A DNA stretch of 64,000 nt, taken from positions 364,790,779 through 364,854,778 of the forward strand of contig OX336393.1 in NCBI GenBank assembly GCA_946902985.2. The letters are read 5' to 3'. Shown here piece after piece: positions 54,594 through 64,000 of this stretch. A program made the translations under genes and the position numbers. This DNA is from Meconema thalassinum. Its lineage: Eukaryota > Arthropoda > Insecta > Orthoptera > Tettigoniidae. Under the pieces are notes generated by a model. The model saw nothing but the letters and a program-made list of their open reading frames with translations, was not told the DNA's origin and did no database searches. Position 1 is the stretch's first letter; each line of letters starts with the position of its first letter.

Positions 54594-56889
54594 CGCCCGC
54601 CCCTTTGGAGTTCCTTCTCTCCTGTTCGCTGCGCTGTAGTTCCAAACTCTTAGCTCCATCTCCATATCTGTCTGGCGATGTCCTGTTCTGCATGACTTCT
54701 TGCCAGCGGACTTGTGGTTTCTGGGGCTCATCTCCCCTTTCTTCGAGGTATCGCAAAGAAGCATGATATCGCTCTTCTGCCTCGTCATCGAAGTTATTTC
54801 TTCTCTCTTGGGGTCTCCAATTTCTATTATTGCCTTCCTGGCCATTATTACCTCCATTGTTATGGTACGGTTTGCCCCTGTTATTGTGTTTATTCCACGA
54901 ACTTCGACCTCTTCCTGCTTTATTAGCATTTCCTTTGTACCTTGACTGCCATTTTCTGGGTTCCTGTTCCCATTGCCGTCCATAGGAATCTAAAGTTTCT
55001 GTGCTCGTGGCCTTGTTGTTCCTTGGAGCTTGCTGTTGGTCAGTCTGTGTGTTGGTCACGTGGACTTGTTCCACGGTTCGACTCTGACGCATAGTATTTG
55101 CTGTGGTGAGGTCCAGTTGCCTTAGAACTGTCTCCATTTCCATAGCAGTTTTCGCATTAGCCGAGATTAGTAGCCTTTGGATCTCGTATGGAAGCTGTTT
55201 GGCGATAGCAATGCATAGCTCCAGTTCACTAGGTTTTTGATCCAGCTCTTTAAAACGACACATCTGCGATATGAAGAATTCTGCGTACTTCGTCGGGTTG
55301 TTCGTGCTGTACTTTTTGGCATACAAATCCAGCCGTAAATTCTGCTGAGTCGCGGCGTCCCAATATCTCTTCAAGAATGCCTCGCGGAATTCCTCAACAG
55401 TATCAAAAGTGTAACGGAAGCTGCGAAACCATAATGCGCACTCCCCCTCTGTTAACTTCTCTATAGCACGTAGCCTACGCTCCTGCGGTATTCGTGCATC
55501 ATTGAGATATTCAGTCACTTCCTTTAACCAATATTTTGGTGTCATACTACAGTGACTACCTGAAAATTTCCTAGGTTTTTCTTCGCTTGCCCTAATGACG
55601 TTTATCACCTGGGTGTGCATCGCGTTTTCATGTGGCGTCGATGCCGCAATTGGTACACCTGGCGTCATGTAAGGACTTTCTCCTGCGCCTGCAGCGTTCC
55701 TGCTTATAGGTTGGGTTTCTAGGTCTGCCCACCTTGTTTTTCTCATATCCTCTAGGCTGCCTTCACTTGACTTAGGATCTTTCAGAAGTGTCTCCTCATG
55801 TGCTATTATCCTAGTCTCCATTTGGTTATGGCGCATTTCTGCTCTTTCTAGGCGAGTAATGACTTCTTTTTCTATTCTCGTAAGCCTATCTCGGTTTTCC
55901 TCGGCTACTTGAAAAATTTTCACCTTGTCTTCTTTCAGACTTTGTTTGATATGGGATATTTCATCCTCTACGTCCTCTTTAATTTGAGCAAGGGTCTTGT
56001 CGCTTGCCTCTGTTTTCTGGCCTTCTCTTATTTCGAGTTCTTCTCTCAGACCTTTAATTTCATCTTGAATGTGTCCATTGACTTTAGACAATTCATTCCG
56101 GACCTTGGTGATCTCGCCTCTATTTTCCTCTTGTCTTTTATTGACTATGACAATGTCGCTTTGCACTTGGTCCAGTTCTCTATGAACTTGACCCATCTGA
56201 CTTTTCACGTTGCCTACCAGCTCCTTACTTTCATGAGCGATAGCCTTAATTTCGCCTATTTCCTGGCATTGACCTAATATATTCTGGTCCTGTTTCTTGA
56301 GGTCACCGTTAATTGCTCTAGCGTAGCTTTTCAATTTCTGGTCCCATTTGGAGTCGTTCTCCTCTAATCTCTGGTCTACTGTTTTCGTAAATTCTGCGAA
56401 CTGTTTCGCTTGGCGTTCGAGATTCGCCTCATTTTGAATCTGAATATCCTTAATATCGTTAGACAACGCCTCTAATTTACTGTTGGTTTGCTCCTGAGCA
56501 TGCCTACACGCTTGCAAATTACCCTCAAGTTTGGCTTCTATAGCCTCGAAACGTTTGTCAGTATTTACCTGCATTTCCGATACAATGCTTACAACAGTAT
56601 CTGTTACTTCGGTCTTAATGACTTCTTGCATTTGACCTAACTTATTGTTTAATTCATCTTTATATTCAACTTTATTTGCCTCTAAACGGTTGTTTATTTC
56701 AACCTGAGTTGCATTAATTGCCTCCTGATTGGCATCTAACCTGTTATTTAACTCTCTCTGGTTCTCATCTAACCGAGTGTTTATACTATCCTGGAACGCC
56801 TTGGTTTCCAGTTTACTCTGCTCGTGAGTAGCATCAAAATGCTGTTTCAGTCCTGCAATAACTTGCAAGATCTCCTGCGTACCTGACAT
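54550..56889 (-). CDS. gag: gag polyprotein, 779 residues
   Basis: I start at the ATG at 56887-56889 ('MSGTQEILQV'); the open frame extends five codons upstream only to a GTG. Residues about 10-370 are a long, heptad-rich, highly charged coiled coil with repeats such as 'INTRLDENQRELNNRLDANQ'. Then comes a retrotransposon capsid domain (about 435-595, 'KPRKFSG...YWLKEVTEYL', 'ALWFRSFRYTF', 'FLKRYW'). The tail is Arg/Gly/Asn-rich ('NKAGRGRSSWNKHNNRGK') and likely binds RNA in place of a CCHC knuckle, which is absent. Gag would assemble cytoplasmic particles. The last residues are basic and follow an A10 run. Confidence 0.93.
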   Translation of the reverse strand: MSGTQEILQVIAGLKQHFDATHEQSKLETKAFQDSINTRLDENQRELNNRLDANQEAINATQVEINNRLEANKVEYKDELNNKLGQMQEVIKTEVTDTVVSIVSEMQVNTDKRFEAIEAKLEGNLQACRHAQEQTNSKLEALSNDIKDIQIQNEANLERQAKQFAEFTKTVDQRLEENDSKWDQKLKSYARAINGDLKKQDQNILGQCQEIGEIKAIAHESKELVGNVKSQMGQVHRELDQVQSDIVIVNKRQEENRGEITKVRNELSKVNGHIQDEIKGLREELEIREGQKTEASDKTLAQIKEDVEDEISHIKQSLKEDKVKIFQVAEENRDRLTRIEKEVITRLERAEMRHNQMETRIIAHEETLLKDPKSSEGSLEDMRKTRWADLETQPISRNAAGAGESPYMTPGVPIAASTPHENAMHTQVINVIRASEEKPRKFSGSHCSMTPKYWLKEVTEYLNDARIPQERRLRAIEKLTEGECALWFRSFRYTFDTVEEFREAFLKRYWDAATQQNLRLDLYAKKYSTNNPTKYAEFFISQMCRFKELDQKPSELELCIAIAKQLPYEIQRLLISANAKTAMEMETVLRQLDLTTANTMRQSRTVEQVHVTNTQTDQQQAPRNNKATSTETLDSYGRQWEQEPRKWQSRYKGNANKAGRGRSSWNKHNNRGKPYHNNGGNNGQEGNNRNWRPQERRNNFDDEAEERYHASLRYLEERGDEPQKPQVRWQEVMQNRTSPDRYGDGAKSLELQRSEQERRNSKGAGAEEKKNAKIRRARD
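54578..54587 (-). promoter_or_regulatory. A10 homopolymer at the gag/pol junction
   Basis: Minus strand reads GAAG then ten A. Gag runs through as Glu-Lys-Lys-Asn; pol lies in the +1 frame relative to gag and is read Lys-Lys-Lys-Lys-Thr over the same bases. A ribosomal or transcriptional slip here would join the two frames. An indel or a homopolymer error is the alternative. Confidence 0.5.
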
Positions 56890-57415
56890 TTTCCAATAAC
56901 ACACTTAAATATGCAGGCAGGCTTCCTGGAAAAATATGTGGATACGTTTCGAAGAGAAACATCAAACACTGCACACATATTGTGAAGTCTTACAAAACCT
57001 GATAATATTATGGTAGATTGTGGATTGGGTAAGTAACGCTCGTACCCTTAGGCCATTCTCTTCTCAATAGAGAGATTCTGCGTTACCTCAAAAGCCTACT
57101 GAATTCAAAAATCACTCAAACACAGTTTGAGGCAAAACAATTACTATGGTTTTCCCCATGAAATACCATAAAAAATCTATGGGTTTTCCCTAAATCCCAT
57201 AAGCTCCACGTATTCTGGGCGCCATGATAAATGAGATCAGAGGGTGGTATTAGTATCTATCAAAATTTATATATACGTATCGGAACTTAGCTATGGATTA
57301 GGAGCGGTCACACCCTACTTCGTTAATTCTTACTTTAATAGAGTTGTGTGCATTAAATCTGACCGACTTTAGTCGTACCTTTAGCTCAAATCACAGTATA
57401 GGACATCAATTCCCA
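56890..57415 (-). other. Untranslated leader between 5' LTR and gag
   Basis: About 526 bp with no open frame. On the minus strand the base directly after the LTR starts 'tgggaattgatgtcc'; the initial TGG fits a primer-binding site pairing with a tRNA CCA end, but I could not match the rest to a tRNA. Confidence 0.6.
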
Positions 57416-60400
57416 TGTACCCATGTGAGTAATCCCGGTGGATAATATGCATCTGCCTCCAGCTAGCATCAGCTCTCAGGCGTGTACGGTGACCCCAATT
57501 GAGCAGTGCATATTTTGGATTTGAGGCAAAAAGGTATCAACTCTACAATGATAAGGCACAACTCTATTCTAAAACTTTAATTCAATAAAATAAATCATGG
57601 CTTCAAACACAAAACAATACCCAAAAAGCATAAAATAAAGCAAACAAAATTTTACTTCCACAATCCACAAGTAAACAAATATAAAATCACAACAAAGTCA
57701 TACCTAGCCATAAGGCTTTACCCTTCTGTGAACTTCACAAGGATATACTAGTGCGCTGATGCACCTACGACTTCAAAACAAACTGTACATTAACATAACA
57801 GTCATACAATGTGACTTCTTTAATATTACAACAAGGATTATTCCTTAAACCTCTTTATGTTAAACAATTATGTGTGCCGTGCGTGTTTTAATATTTTTCT
57901 TCTCACCAATGAAATGCTTTGCATGCATTTACCTATTTGGACGTTGCACCAAAATCAACGTGCAACTCCATAATTATGTAAGCTACCCCCTACACATCCT
58001 CCAATTATATGGTTTCACCGCATGCTGTCTGTGATTCCTAGATAAAACGTTACGTTATAGCTTATGTCGGATTGTACGATAGACTACCATGCGCTCATGG
58101 CGATTGGCATCTAGTCACCAACTACATGACTTGGCTCCAGTGACAGTACAAATATATCATGTAACTATTCGTCAGATAGCTAAAATAATGAACCATCAGG
58201 ATGAACTATAATTATCCATGTGTTCACAAACCACATGGCTATAATACTCAACATAACAATCTTGCATTATATGTCATTTCAACAAGGTCTAGACTCTTCC
58301 CTTTATAACTTGCCTGAGCGGCCCGGGTGGTTAGCTCCGACCCTCGGCTAAGGAAGTCGCTACACAATAGAAAGTGGAATGGGTCGTTTCACCAATTATC
58401 TCGACCTCCCTAAAAGTTTGAAAGCCTCCCTCTCCAAGCAGTGAAGATTTACAAGACAAATACTGTGTCCTGACCGACACACATGTTCCCAAAGGATCTT
58501 AATTGACTATTATGCCAACAGGTATTGAATGAGCTTTTGTAATTATTCCTACGTCGAGGATAACGATTAATTAATGGCCTCACATGGGTCCATTCAACAT
58601 GAAGGTTCGGGGTTCGCAATGCATGAGCCTGGCGGTTTGACCGATGTCTCAAGTACAATATAGGCGCAGAAAACCACTGTCGCCATGAGTTTCGCTGCCC
58701 ACGAGCGTAAATAACTCATCAATAAGTTCTCGGGAAATCATAGAGCTCCGAGGTGTCCTTGTTTCCTCGACTCTATCAAGATTCCAGTCCGGAACACATT
58801 TCAATCCTTTCTTCAGAGTTAGGGTCCATCACTAAAACTCTGGAATAAATAATATCTCCAACAATGTCCACGACATAGGAGAATTCATACGTAGAATAGA
58901 CTATCTGGCCCCTAATGCTCCATGCTACGACACTCCGACCTATAATATTAAGAGAAATCTAACATTTACTCTATAAGCTTCTCAATTAAGCTGCAAATTC
59001 AATTCACTAAAAGCTCTTTCATTACTGGTATCATTACTGAATATATGCAATATTCTGATATAAAACTTCTTTCCATAGTTATTGTAATGTAATCTCACTG
59101 TAACATCTTCCTGCTTAGATTGATAAGTCTTGCAATTAGCGTTTATAATTCTCGCTTACAACATTTATTTGTTTCCTGATGCGTTCATTCATACTCTTAA
59201 TAACCATTATTATTATTATCATCATTTCTCACTGACATAAATGACCAAAATCATTATTTATTATTATTATTATAAATCTCATTGACATAAATGACCAAAA
59301 TCATCATTTATTATTATTATCACATAAATTACCAAAATTTCCGACATAGCTAGACGTTTTAAACTCGAACAATCGCGTTCGTTGCATTTACATAACTGAT
59401 TGCCATTCTTAATTCATAGTGGGAATAATTACTCCACTTAATGATGCAAATCAACATCTCAACTCTATAAAAATCAACTCAATACTGATTAAACATGGAG
59501 GATCAGCCTCCTAACTGATTTTTACTGGCATCTATAAGGAATTCACAATATCTTTACGGAATCACAGACATGCAGCGGTCCATACTTCTACATAATCATA
59601 ACCATAATTTGTGGGGTACTTACATCTCTATAGGCATCTAAGGTGGCTCCGACCAATCATATTCTTCCATGTCGCCCGCCATAATGGGTTTAACGCGACA
59701 TATTTCTCTTGTTTACACACATTTGATTACACATAATTTCTATCACCAACACGACACGTTGCATACCTTTCAGGAAGTTATCACTCCCCAAACATGTGAA
59801 ACACTTCATCAAACACTACTTTAAATGATATTTTTACATATGCATTACACTGAACACTCGTCACTTTATACACACTTCAATGCTGAAATTCCCTAGCAGA
59901 GATCGAAATTGCAGGTGTCGACGGCATCTTACGTTACCAACTCCTGATTGAAAGTCTGGTTATCTGCTCTCGGAACTCTCCAACAGTTTTATGACGATCA
60001 TTACTCCTACAGTAAGCGTCCTGCGTTACATCAATACGCTGGCTCCCAAACATGAGCGTTAACATCTGGTACTCTCATGGCAATACCAAACACTTAGTAG
60101 AGTTTCTTTAGCGCATTCTATCGTAGTTACACATACACGATTAGTTAATACTATACACATTGCGCTTAATAAAGTTCAACACTTTCACAAATAATTATAT
60201 ACAATAGTTCTACCGTTAGTCTATACGGTGCTTCATAACTGAACACGTCATAGTTCGTGCTGCTGATTATGCCTGTATCACGACTATTATTCATACAAGC
60301 ATATTTACTGTTTCTTTTACACATACCAGTCTTTGTTCGGCGTCCTGATGAATAGAATCGTCATGCGTTTTGCCTTGACGAACTTGCTTCAACCTGGCTG

Positions 60401-61482
60401 TAGCTGACTGAAGTTTCACTCGAAGACTGCACGTAACTTATTTGAAGACTTCTGTATGCGACTTACACGCTGTCTCGTACTGCTGCATATTTGCTGTATA
60501 CTGATTGCAACTTATTGCCATTGTGCTACAATTGAAAACTGCGTAAGACAATAACTGGCTGTAACTGCGCTTGGCGGCATGTAGACTGCGTGACAACTGA
60601 GTTAGACTGAGCATAGCTGAGTTAGACTGAGAGCTCCTCCTGGGGTCTACTCCCTTATATCGGATTTCCACAGAAAGTAGAGCAACATCTTCCCGCGTAA
60701 TCTTGGCTCCTCTCACAGCATGATTCAGGTCTTCAAACCATGATCATTGTGTTCCTCTCTCTTCACAGGTCCCAAAACTATCTGTGTGCAAAGGAATCGC
60801 TCGTCCAATTAATTAATATTAATTCCTTTCTCCATGGCGTGGGACGCTACCTAACGGGAAACCCCCGGCAACATCTTCACATCCATCCGCGAACAATGGT
60901 CGTTTTACAGTCCTTACGCACATCATTAAATATGCACCAATTTCGCAGGTAAAAGACTCTAAAATTATCTTCTTGCCAAGATATTCACCTGTGTGCAACT
61001 CTCATCTCGATTCGTTACTCCAATCACGAGTAATCAATGATTTTTCTGGGCATTTCTCCGCCCCTACTCTAAATCCATTCTCCGTCGGGGAATAACTATG
61101 TCATTATTCAGGCCTCACCCCTGGTCCAGACGACATAATGGGGTGACAGAGATGGACGTGGCTCCACTGGGACCAACCCACAATTCTGGGCCAATTAGTA
61201 AATGTCAGCTCTGCCCTCCTCTGTGCTTCAAGCCTCCAATAGCTTACACCAAATCGTCTTATAATAATATAATCTGCTCATTATTTCCTACATTATTTTA
61301 ATAAATAATGCCATTTCATCAAAAATCACACCAGTGATTAAATATACATTTCTTTCGAGGGGTTTTTACCAAGAAACTCCCTGTACAGATCTCTGGTTCG
61401 CTTCCTGGTGGAACCTTTACACTGAGATCACAGTCTCTGAGAACCATGTTCGATTCCAGTCAGCATAACCCCATCGGGTTCA
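57416..61482 (-). repeat. 5' LTR (4067 bp)
   Basis: The promoter-bearing LTR in the direction of gag and pol. Offset of every matching base from the other LTR is 10657, with no net indel. Confidence 0.97.
60628..60659 (-). promoter_or_regulatory. TATA box and initiator in the 5' LTR
   Basis: On the minus strand 'gatataaggg' (TATA T at 60659) is followed 31 bp later by 'ctcagtct', an arthropod-type initiator with A+1 at 60628. The same pair is at 49971-50002 in the other LTR. This predicts a U3 of about 0.85 kb and a long transcribed R-U5 of about 3.2 kb. Confidence 0.55.
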
Positions 61483-61486
61483 ATAC

Positions 61487-62655
61487 ATGAATTTGCACTT
61501 ACTTTTTTGCGTAAGCACTTATTAATGTTGTCCTTTTTTTACATAGTTATATGTGGTAGCGTTCACACTTTTTGTTGCAAAATGAAAACTCGCACGATTC
61601 ATTTGGTTCGTGATATGATGTGTTTTGCAGATACGGTGGTGAAACCCATCAACTGCCAGTCAATTTATCACATGTCGTAGTTAGAAATTCTCCTTTCTCC
61701 AATCTCGATCTATCATGGCTCCAGTGCCGTAAAATTCTTTTGGAATAATGAAACTCGCTCAGAACCACCATCAGACAACGCATGAATTCAAACCCCAAAG
61801 CTCAGGAAACTACAAATTTCTATGATTTCCGTAATTATTTGTGTCTATGATAGTTAGGATAGTCGCTGGATTTTAAACACAACTTCCCAGCTATTTTCCT
61901 CTGGTTGAAAACCCTCGAATTAACACATCTCCCTCAGAAACAACATCATTGCTGGGATTCGAACTTACGATCTCCGAACGGTGGAGTTCTCTAGTCTAAA
62001 AGTTTCTCTTTGAGGTTCACCAGATTTAAGTTAAGTTTGTGTGGGTGATATATTTACATGGGTTTTATTCTAGTATTCAGTGTTAACGGAGAAAATTCCC
62101 CAGCCCCTGTCTCATCGCAAAGAGCATACAACTGAAACTTCATTTGTTTACCATGCCTTGCAGTGACAGGGAGGGTTCTTCCATCAACGCTTGTGCCAAA
62201 TAAGAATTCCTCCTCTTCGGATCCATCCACTTTATCTTTCAACCAGACTTACCCCCAGGTGGGGATACCATTATTGATTAGATACTAAATTATTCCGGTT
62301 CCTATCAATCGATAGATTCTCTTGAATCGCATTACGCATCCATTTACAGTACCTTTGGTTAATTCTACTCTCTGTTCAGGTGACACTTTCCCAGAATGAA
62401 AGCACGAAGGGTGAGTAGGGTAAGATTCTCCAGGTTAGGAAGCGATGGAAGACAATGCTACGTGGCCTGGGAAATCGTGCATTCCCGACTAACAAGTAAG
62501 GAGTCTACAATATCTCTGCGTTATGTTTAACTTATATTATGTCTTCTGATAGGTCGTATTATAATGCTCCTAACACACCTCGTACAATGTGAAGTATGTC
62601 CTTGAGTCTTGTTGAAACTATGCAAACATGGTATATTGGCTCTCACGGCCAGTAA
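61487..62655. other. No gene recognised
   Basis: Contains the 61788-61880 repeat and a SINE-like scrap with 'gctgggattcgaacttacga' (minus-strand B-box type) at about 61933-61970. The small minus frame 62054-62242 has no known domain. Confidence 0.35.
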
Positions 62656-62684
62656 ATTAAAGCGCACAGTTCGTTTCTCCTGTG

Positions 62685-62747
62685 GGGGTCTGGGCGGGTA
62701 CACCAGAGCTCGCTGATGAGCCAGCTTGGTGTCCTAGGCGAAACCCC
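62685..62747 (+). ncRNA. Hammerhead ribozyme, R2 array copy 1
   Basis: GGGGUC before the cleavage point (after 62690). Stem I 'tgggc'/'gctcg' has two G-U pairs. The CUGAUGA core at 62713-62719 and GAAA at 62740-62743 are intact, as is stem II 'gcc'/'ggc'. Loop I has lost one A relative to copy 3, which shortens the loop contact. Confidence 0.85.
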
Positions 62748-62923
62748 ACACAAACCTAGAAAAATTGCGTAGTTTTAATTCACTGCCGTGGAAGCCAATA
62801 TATCATCTTTTTGGAGTCCGTCATAGGGAGGTTATGGCTGCTTGAGCTTTTAGTTCTCGCAGTAAAGAGGCGCAGGTGCGCTTTATAAAAAGGGAGGTAG
62901 CGCGTAGTCCGCTACTCCTGTGA

Positions 62924-62986
62924 GGCTCCAGGCGGGGAAGCCGAGTGCCCGCTGATGACCCAGCTTGGTGTCCTAGGCGAAACCCC
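62924..62986 (+). ncRNA. Hammerhead ribozyme, R2 array copy 2 (degraded stems)
   Basis: CUGAUGA (62952-62958) and GAAA (62979-62982) are kept, but stem III has a C-C mismatch, stem I an A-C mismatch and stem II lacks its closing G-C pair. Confidence 0.75.
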
Positions 62987-63162
62987 ACACAAGACACGGC
63001 ACAAACCTAGAAAAATTGCTGAGTTTTAATTCACTGCCGTAAAAATCTTTTTGGAAGCCGTCATAGGGAGGTTGTGGCTGCTTGAGCTTTTAGTTCTCGC
63101 AGTAAGGAGGCGCTTCATAAAAAAAGAAAGGTAGGGCACAGTTCGCTACTCCTGTGAGGGGG

Positions 63163-63226
63163 GGGGTCCGGGCGGTGACACCAAGAGCCCGCTGATGAGC
63201 CAGCTTGGTGTCCTAGGCGAAACCCC
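63163..63226 (+). ncRNA. Hammerhead ribozyme, R2 array copy 3 (fully intact)
   Basis: Type I. Stem III is 'ggggt' (63163-63167) with 'acccc' (63222-63226), with cleavage after C63168. Stem I is 'cgggc' (63169-63173) with 'gcccg' (63187-63191). CUGAUGA is at 63192-63198, stem II 'gcc' (63199-63201) with 'ggc' (63216-63218), and GAAA at 63219-63222. Loop I 'gacaccaag' (63177-63185) and loop II 'cttggtgtc' (63204-63212) are perfectly complementary over 9 nt. Confidence 0.95.
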
Positions 63227-63406
63227 ACACAAGACACGGCACAAACCTAGAAAAATTGCTGAGTTTTAATTCACTGCCGTAAAAATCTTTTTGGAAGCCG
63301 TCATAGGGAGGTTATGGCTGCTTGAGCTTTTAGTTCTCGCAGTAAGGAGGTGCTTCATAAAAAAAGAAAGGTAGGGCACAGTTCGCTACTCCTGTGAGGG
63401 GGGGGG

Positions 63407-63472
63407 GGGGTCCGGGCGGTGACACCAAGAGCCCGATGATGAGCCAGCTTGGTGTCCTAGGGGCGAAACCCC
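63407..63472 (+). ncRNA. Hammerhead ribozyme, R2 array copy 4 (core mutated)
   Basis: Same stems and loops as copy 3, but the core starts AUGAUGA instead of CUGAUGA, and two extra G lie in the 3' strand of stem II. Preceded by a G-run of about 13. Likely inactive. Confidence 0.8.
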
Positions 63473-63518
63473 ACACAAAACACGGCACAATCGTAGAAAA
63501 GTTGCTGAGTTTTTGCAT

Positions 63519-63761
63519 TTATGTTGCTGAAGTCACAAGGAAAACGTCTTTGATGGTCATCCTTTGAGTGGGTGAGATTTTACGCGTTGCTCGTATCAGC
63601 AAAGGCACTCCAAGTTTCTCTGCTGCCACTACTTCCCTCAGAATGTACCGGAAACCATTGTCCGCCTGCTGACAGAGTCGCTTTAGTAGTGCGATTGGCC
63701 GGAGAGGATATGAGAACTCGAAGTTCACACCCACAAGTCTCGCTTCCATATTCTGATACAT
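63519..63761 (-). other. Unrecognised open frame, 80 codons
   Basis: The minus frame reads 'MYQNMEARLVGVNFEFSYPL' and 'RQADNGFRYILREVV'-type sequence of normal composition. I do not recognise it; it could be a fragment of a transposon or, less likely, an exon. It directly follows the R2 array. Confidence 0.25.
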
Positions 63762-63821
63762 AGCATTTTACCGTCTCATGAGTTGGCTCTAATGAATTTA
63801 AGGTTGCAATACCATTACAGA

Positions 63822-64000
63822 TACAGGGTGCGGCAGAAATAACTGACGAATTTCAAACGTAAATAACACACCTACTCAACACGATATTTACAAATTTATT
63901 GCGCAATTTAATAGAGCAGTGTTTGCCATTGTTGTCACATAGATTGGAGCGGCAGATCTAACACCTGTATTCGGAATTTAGGCCCTTACTTTTTTGAAGA
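63822..64000. mobile_element. Possible edge of a mariner-like element
   Basis: 'atacagggtgcggcagaaat' resembles the terminus style of insect elements with mariner-like transposases. It runs off the window, so no partner end can be seen. Confidence 0.25.

Larger units (their letters stand above)
46759..61482 (-). mobile_element. Ty3/gypsy LTR retrotransposon, 14.7 kb, young
   Basis: Two direct LTRs of 4067 bp (46759-50825 and 57416-61482) enclose a 6.6 kb interior with gag and pol on the minus strand. The 4-bp duplication 'atac' lies at 46755-46758 and 61483-61486. LTR ends are TG...CA. The pol order protease, reverse transcriptase, RNase H, integrase is that of Ty3/gypsy. No env-like frame exists between pol and the 3' LTR. 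Confidence 0.97.
62656..63515 (+). mobile_element. R2 tandem hammerhead-ribozyme array
   Basis: Units of about 240 bp: 'tcatagggaggtt' begins at 62821, 63061 and 63301. Each has 'gcttgagcttttagttctcg', then a ribozyme, then 'cacggcacaa(a/t)c(c/g)tagaaaa' and 'gctgagtttt'. Four ribozyme sites are present because a partial unit precedes the first full one. The same repeat sits alone at 10645-10926. No duplication could be defined; the left edge is diverged. No protein-coding frame with a known domain. Confidence 0.9.

Noticed and set aside
54594..54983. First 130 codons of the long pol frame, starting with an ATG
   Set aside because: This stretch overlaps gag's RNA-binding tail in another frame and has no domain; pol proper begins at the A10 run.
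56890..56904. Upstream start for gag at 56904
   Set aside because: The codon is GTG; the first ATG in frame is at 56887-56889.
62656..63515. CRISPR array
   Set aside because: The repeats are 240-bp tandem units without spacers, in a eukaryotic setting.
1..64000. Host protein-coding exons
   Set aside because: No frame with a non-transposon domain and plausible splice sites was recognised; short exons cannot be excluded by eye.

Overview
This 64 kb window looks like transposon-packed intergenic or intronic DNA from an animal with a large genome, most likely an insect. Evidence: tRNA-derived SINEs with 10-15 bp target-site duplications (TSDs), several LINE tails, Tc1/mariner elements, a Ty3/gypsy element, A/T-rich spacers and many trinucleotide repeats. 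No host exon, rRNA or functional tRNA gene could be supported, and almost every good open frame belongs to a mobile element. Placement below 'insect' (for example a large-genome orthopteroid) is a guess.

Layout. 0-7 kb: SINEs, LINE ends and a 1.49 kb repeat (2986-4475) inserted into a LINE 3' UTR. 7.4-10.6 kb: an RTE-like LINE tail, then another LINE 3' tail split by a decayed TIR transposon (8485-10540). 10.6-19 kb: a solitary ribozyme-bearing repeat, nested SINEs and a 64-bp minisatellite. 19-24.1 kb: a LINE ('LINE-W') invaded in turn by SINE-A, a second truncated LINE, another SINE-A and a tandem hammerhead-ribozyme repeat. 24-31 kb: SINEs, a LINE tail and an inverted second copy of the 1.49 kb repeat. 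31-34.4 kb: a palindromic mariner derivative, a Harbinger-like MITE and a Tc1 element with an unbroken transposase. 34.6-35.6 kb: a 1 kb pyrimidine tract. 36-46 kb: LINE fragment, SINEs and a Tc1-like MITE. 46.8-61.5 kb: a 14.7 kb Ty3/gypsy element with 4067-bp LTRs. 62.6-63.5 kb: a tandem array with type I hammerhead ribozymes.

The most striking content is two unrelated families of tandem repeats carrying type I hammerhead self-cleaving ribozymes: R1, 301-bp units at 22947-23996, and R2, about 240-bp units at 62656-63515 plus one solitary copy at 10645-10926. They share no visible sequence beyond the core. Both have a GUC cleavage triplet, a short stem III and mutually complementary loops I and II. 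Insertions of both families are bounded by 10-bp TSDs. This is the organisation of animal retrozymes, or of terminal repeats of Penelope-like elements. At least two copies have every core position intact (63163-63226 and 23887-23948).

The elements form dependency networks rather than operons. SINE families share 3' tails and a central domain, implying common LINE partners. The hammerhead repeats and the 1.49 kb repeat encode nothing and would rely on enzymes from elsewhere. The gypsy copy is very young by LTR identity, yet its pol frame carries a stop codon.
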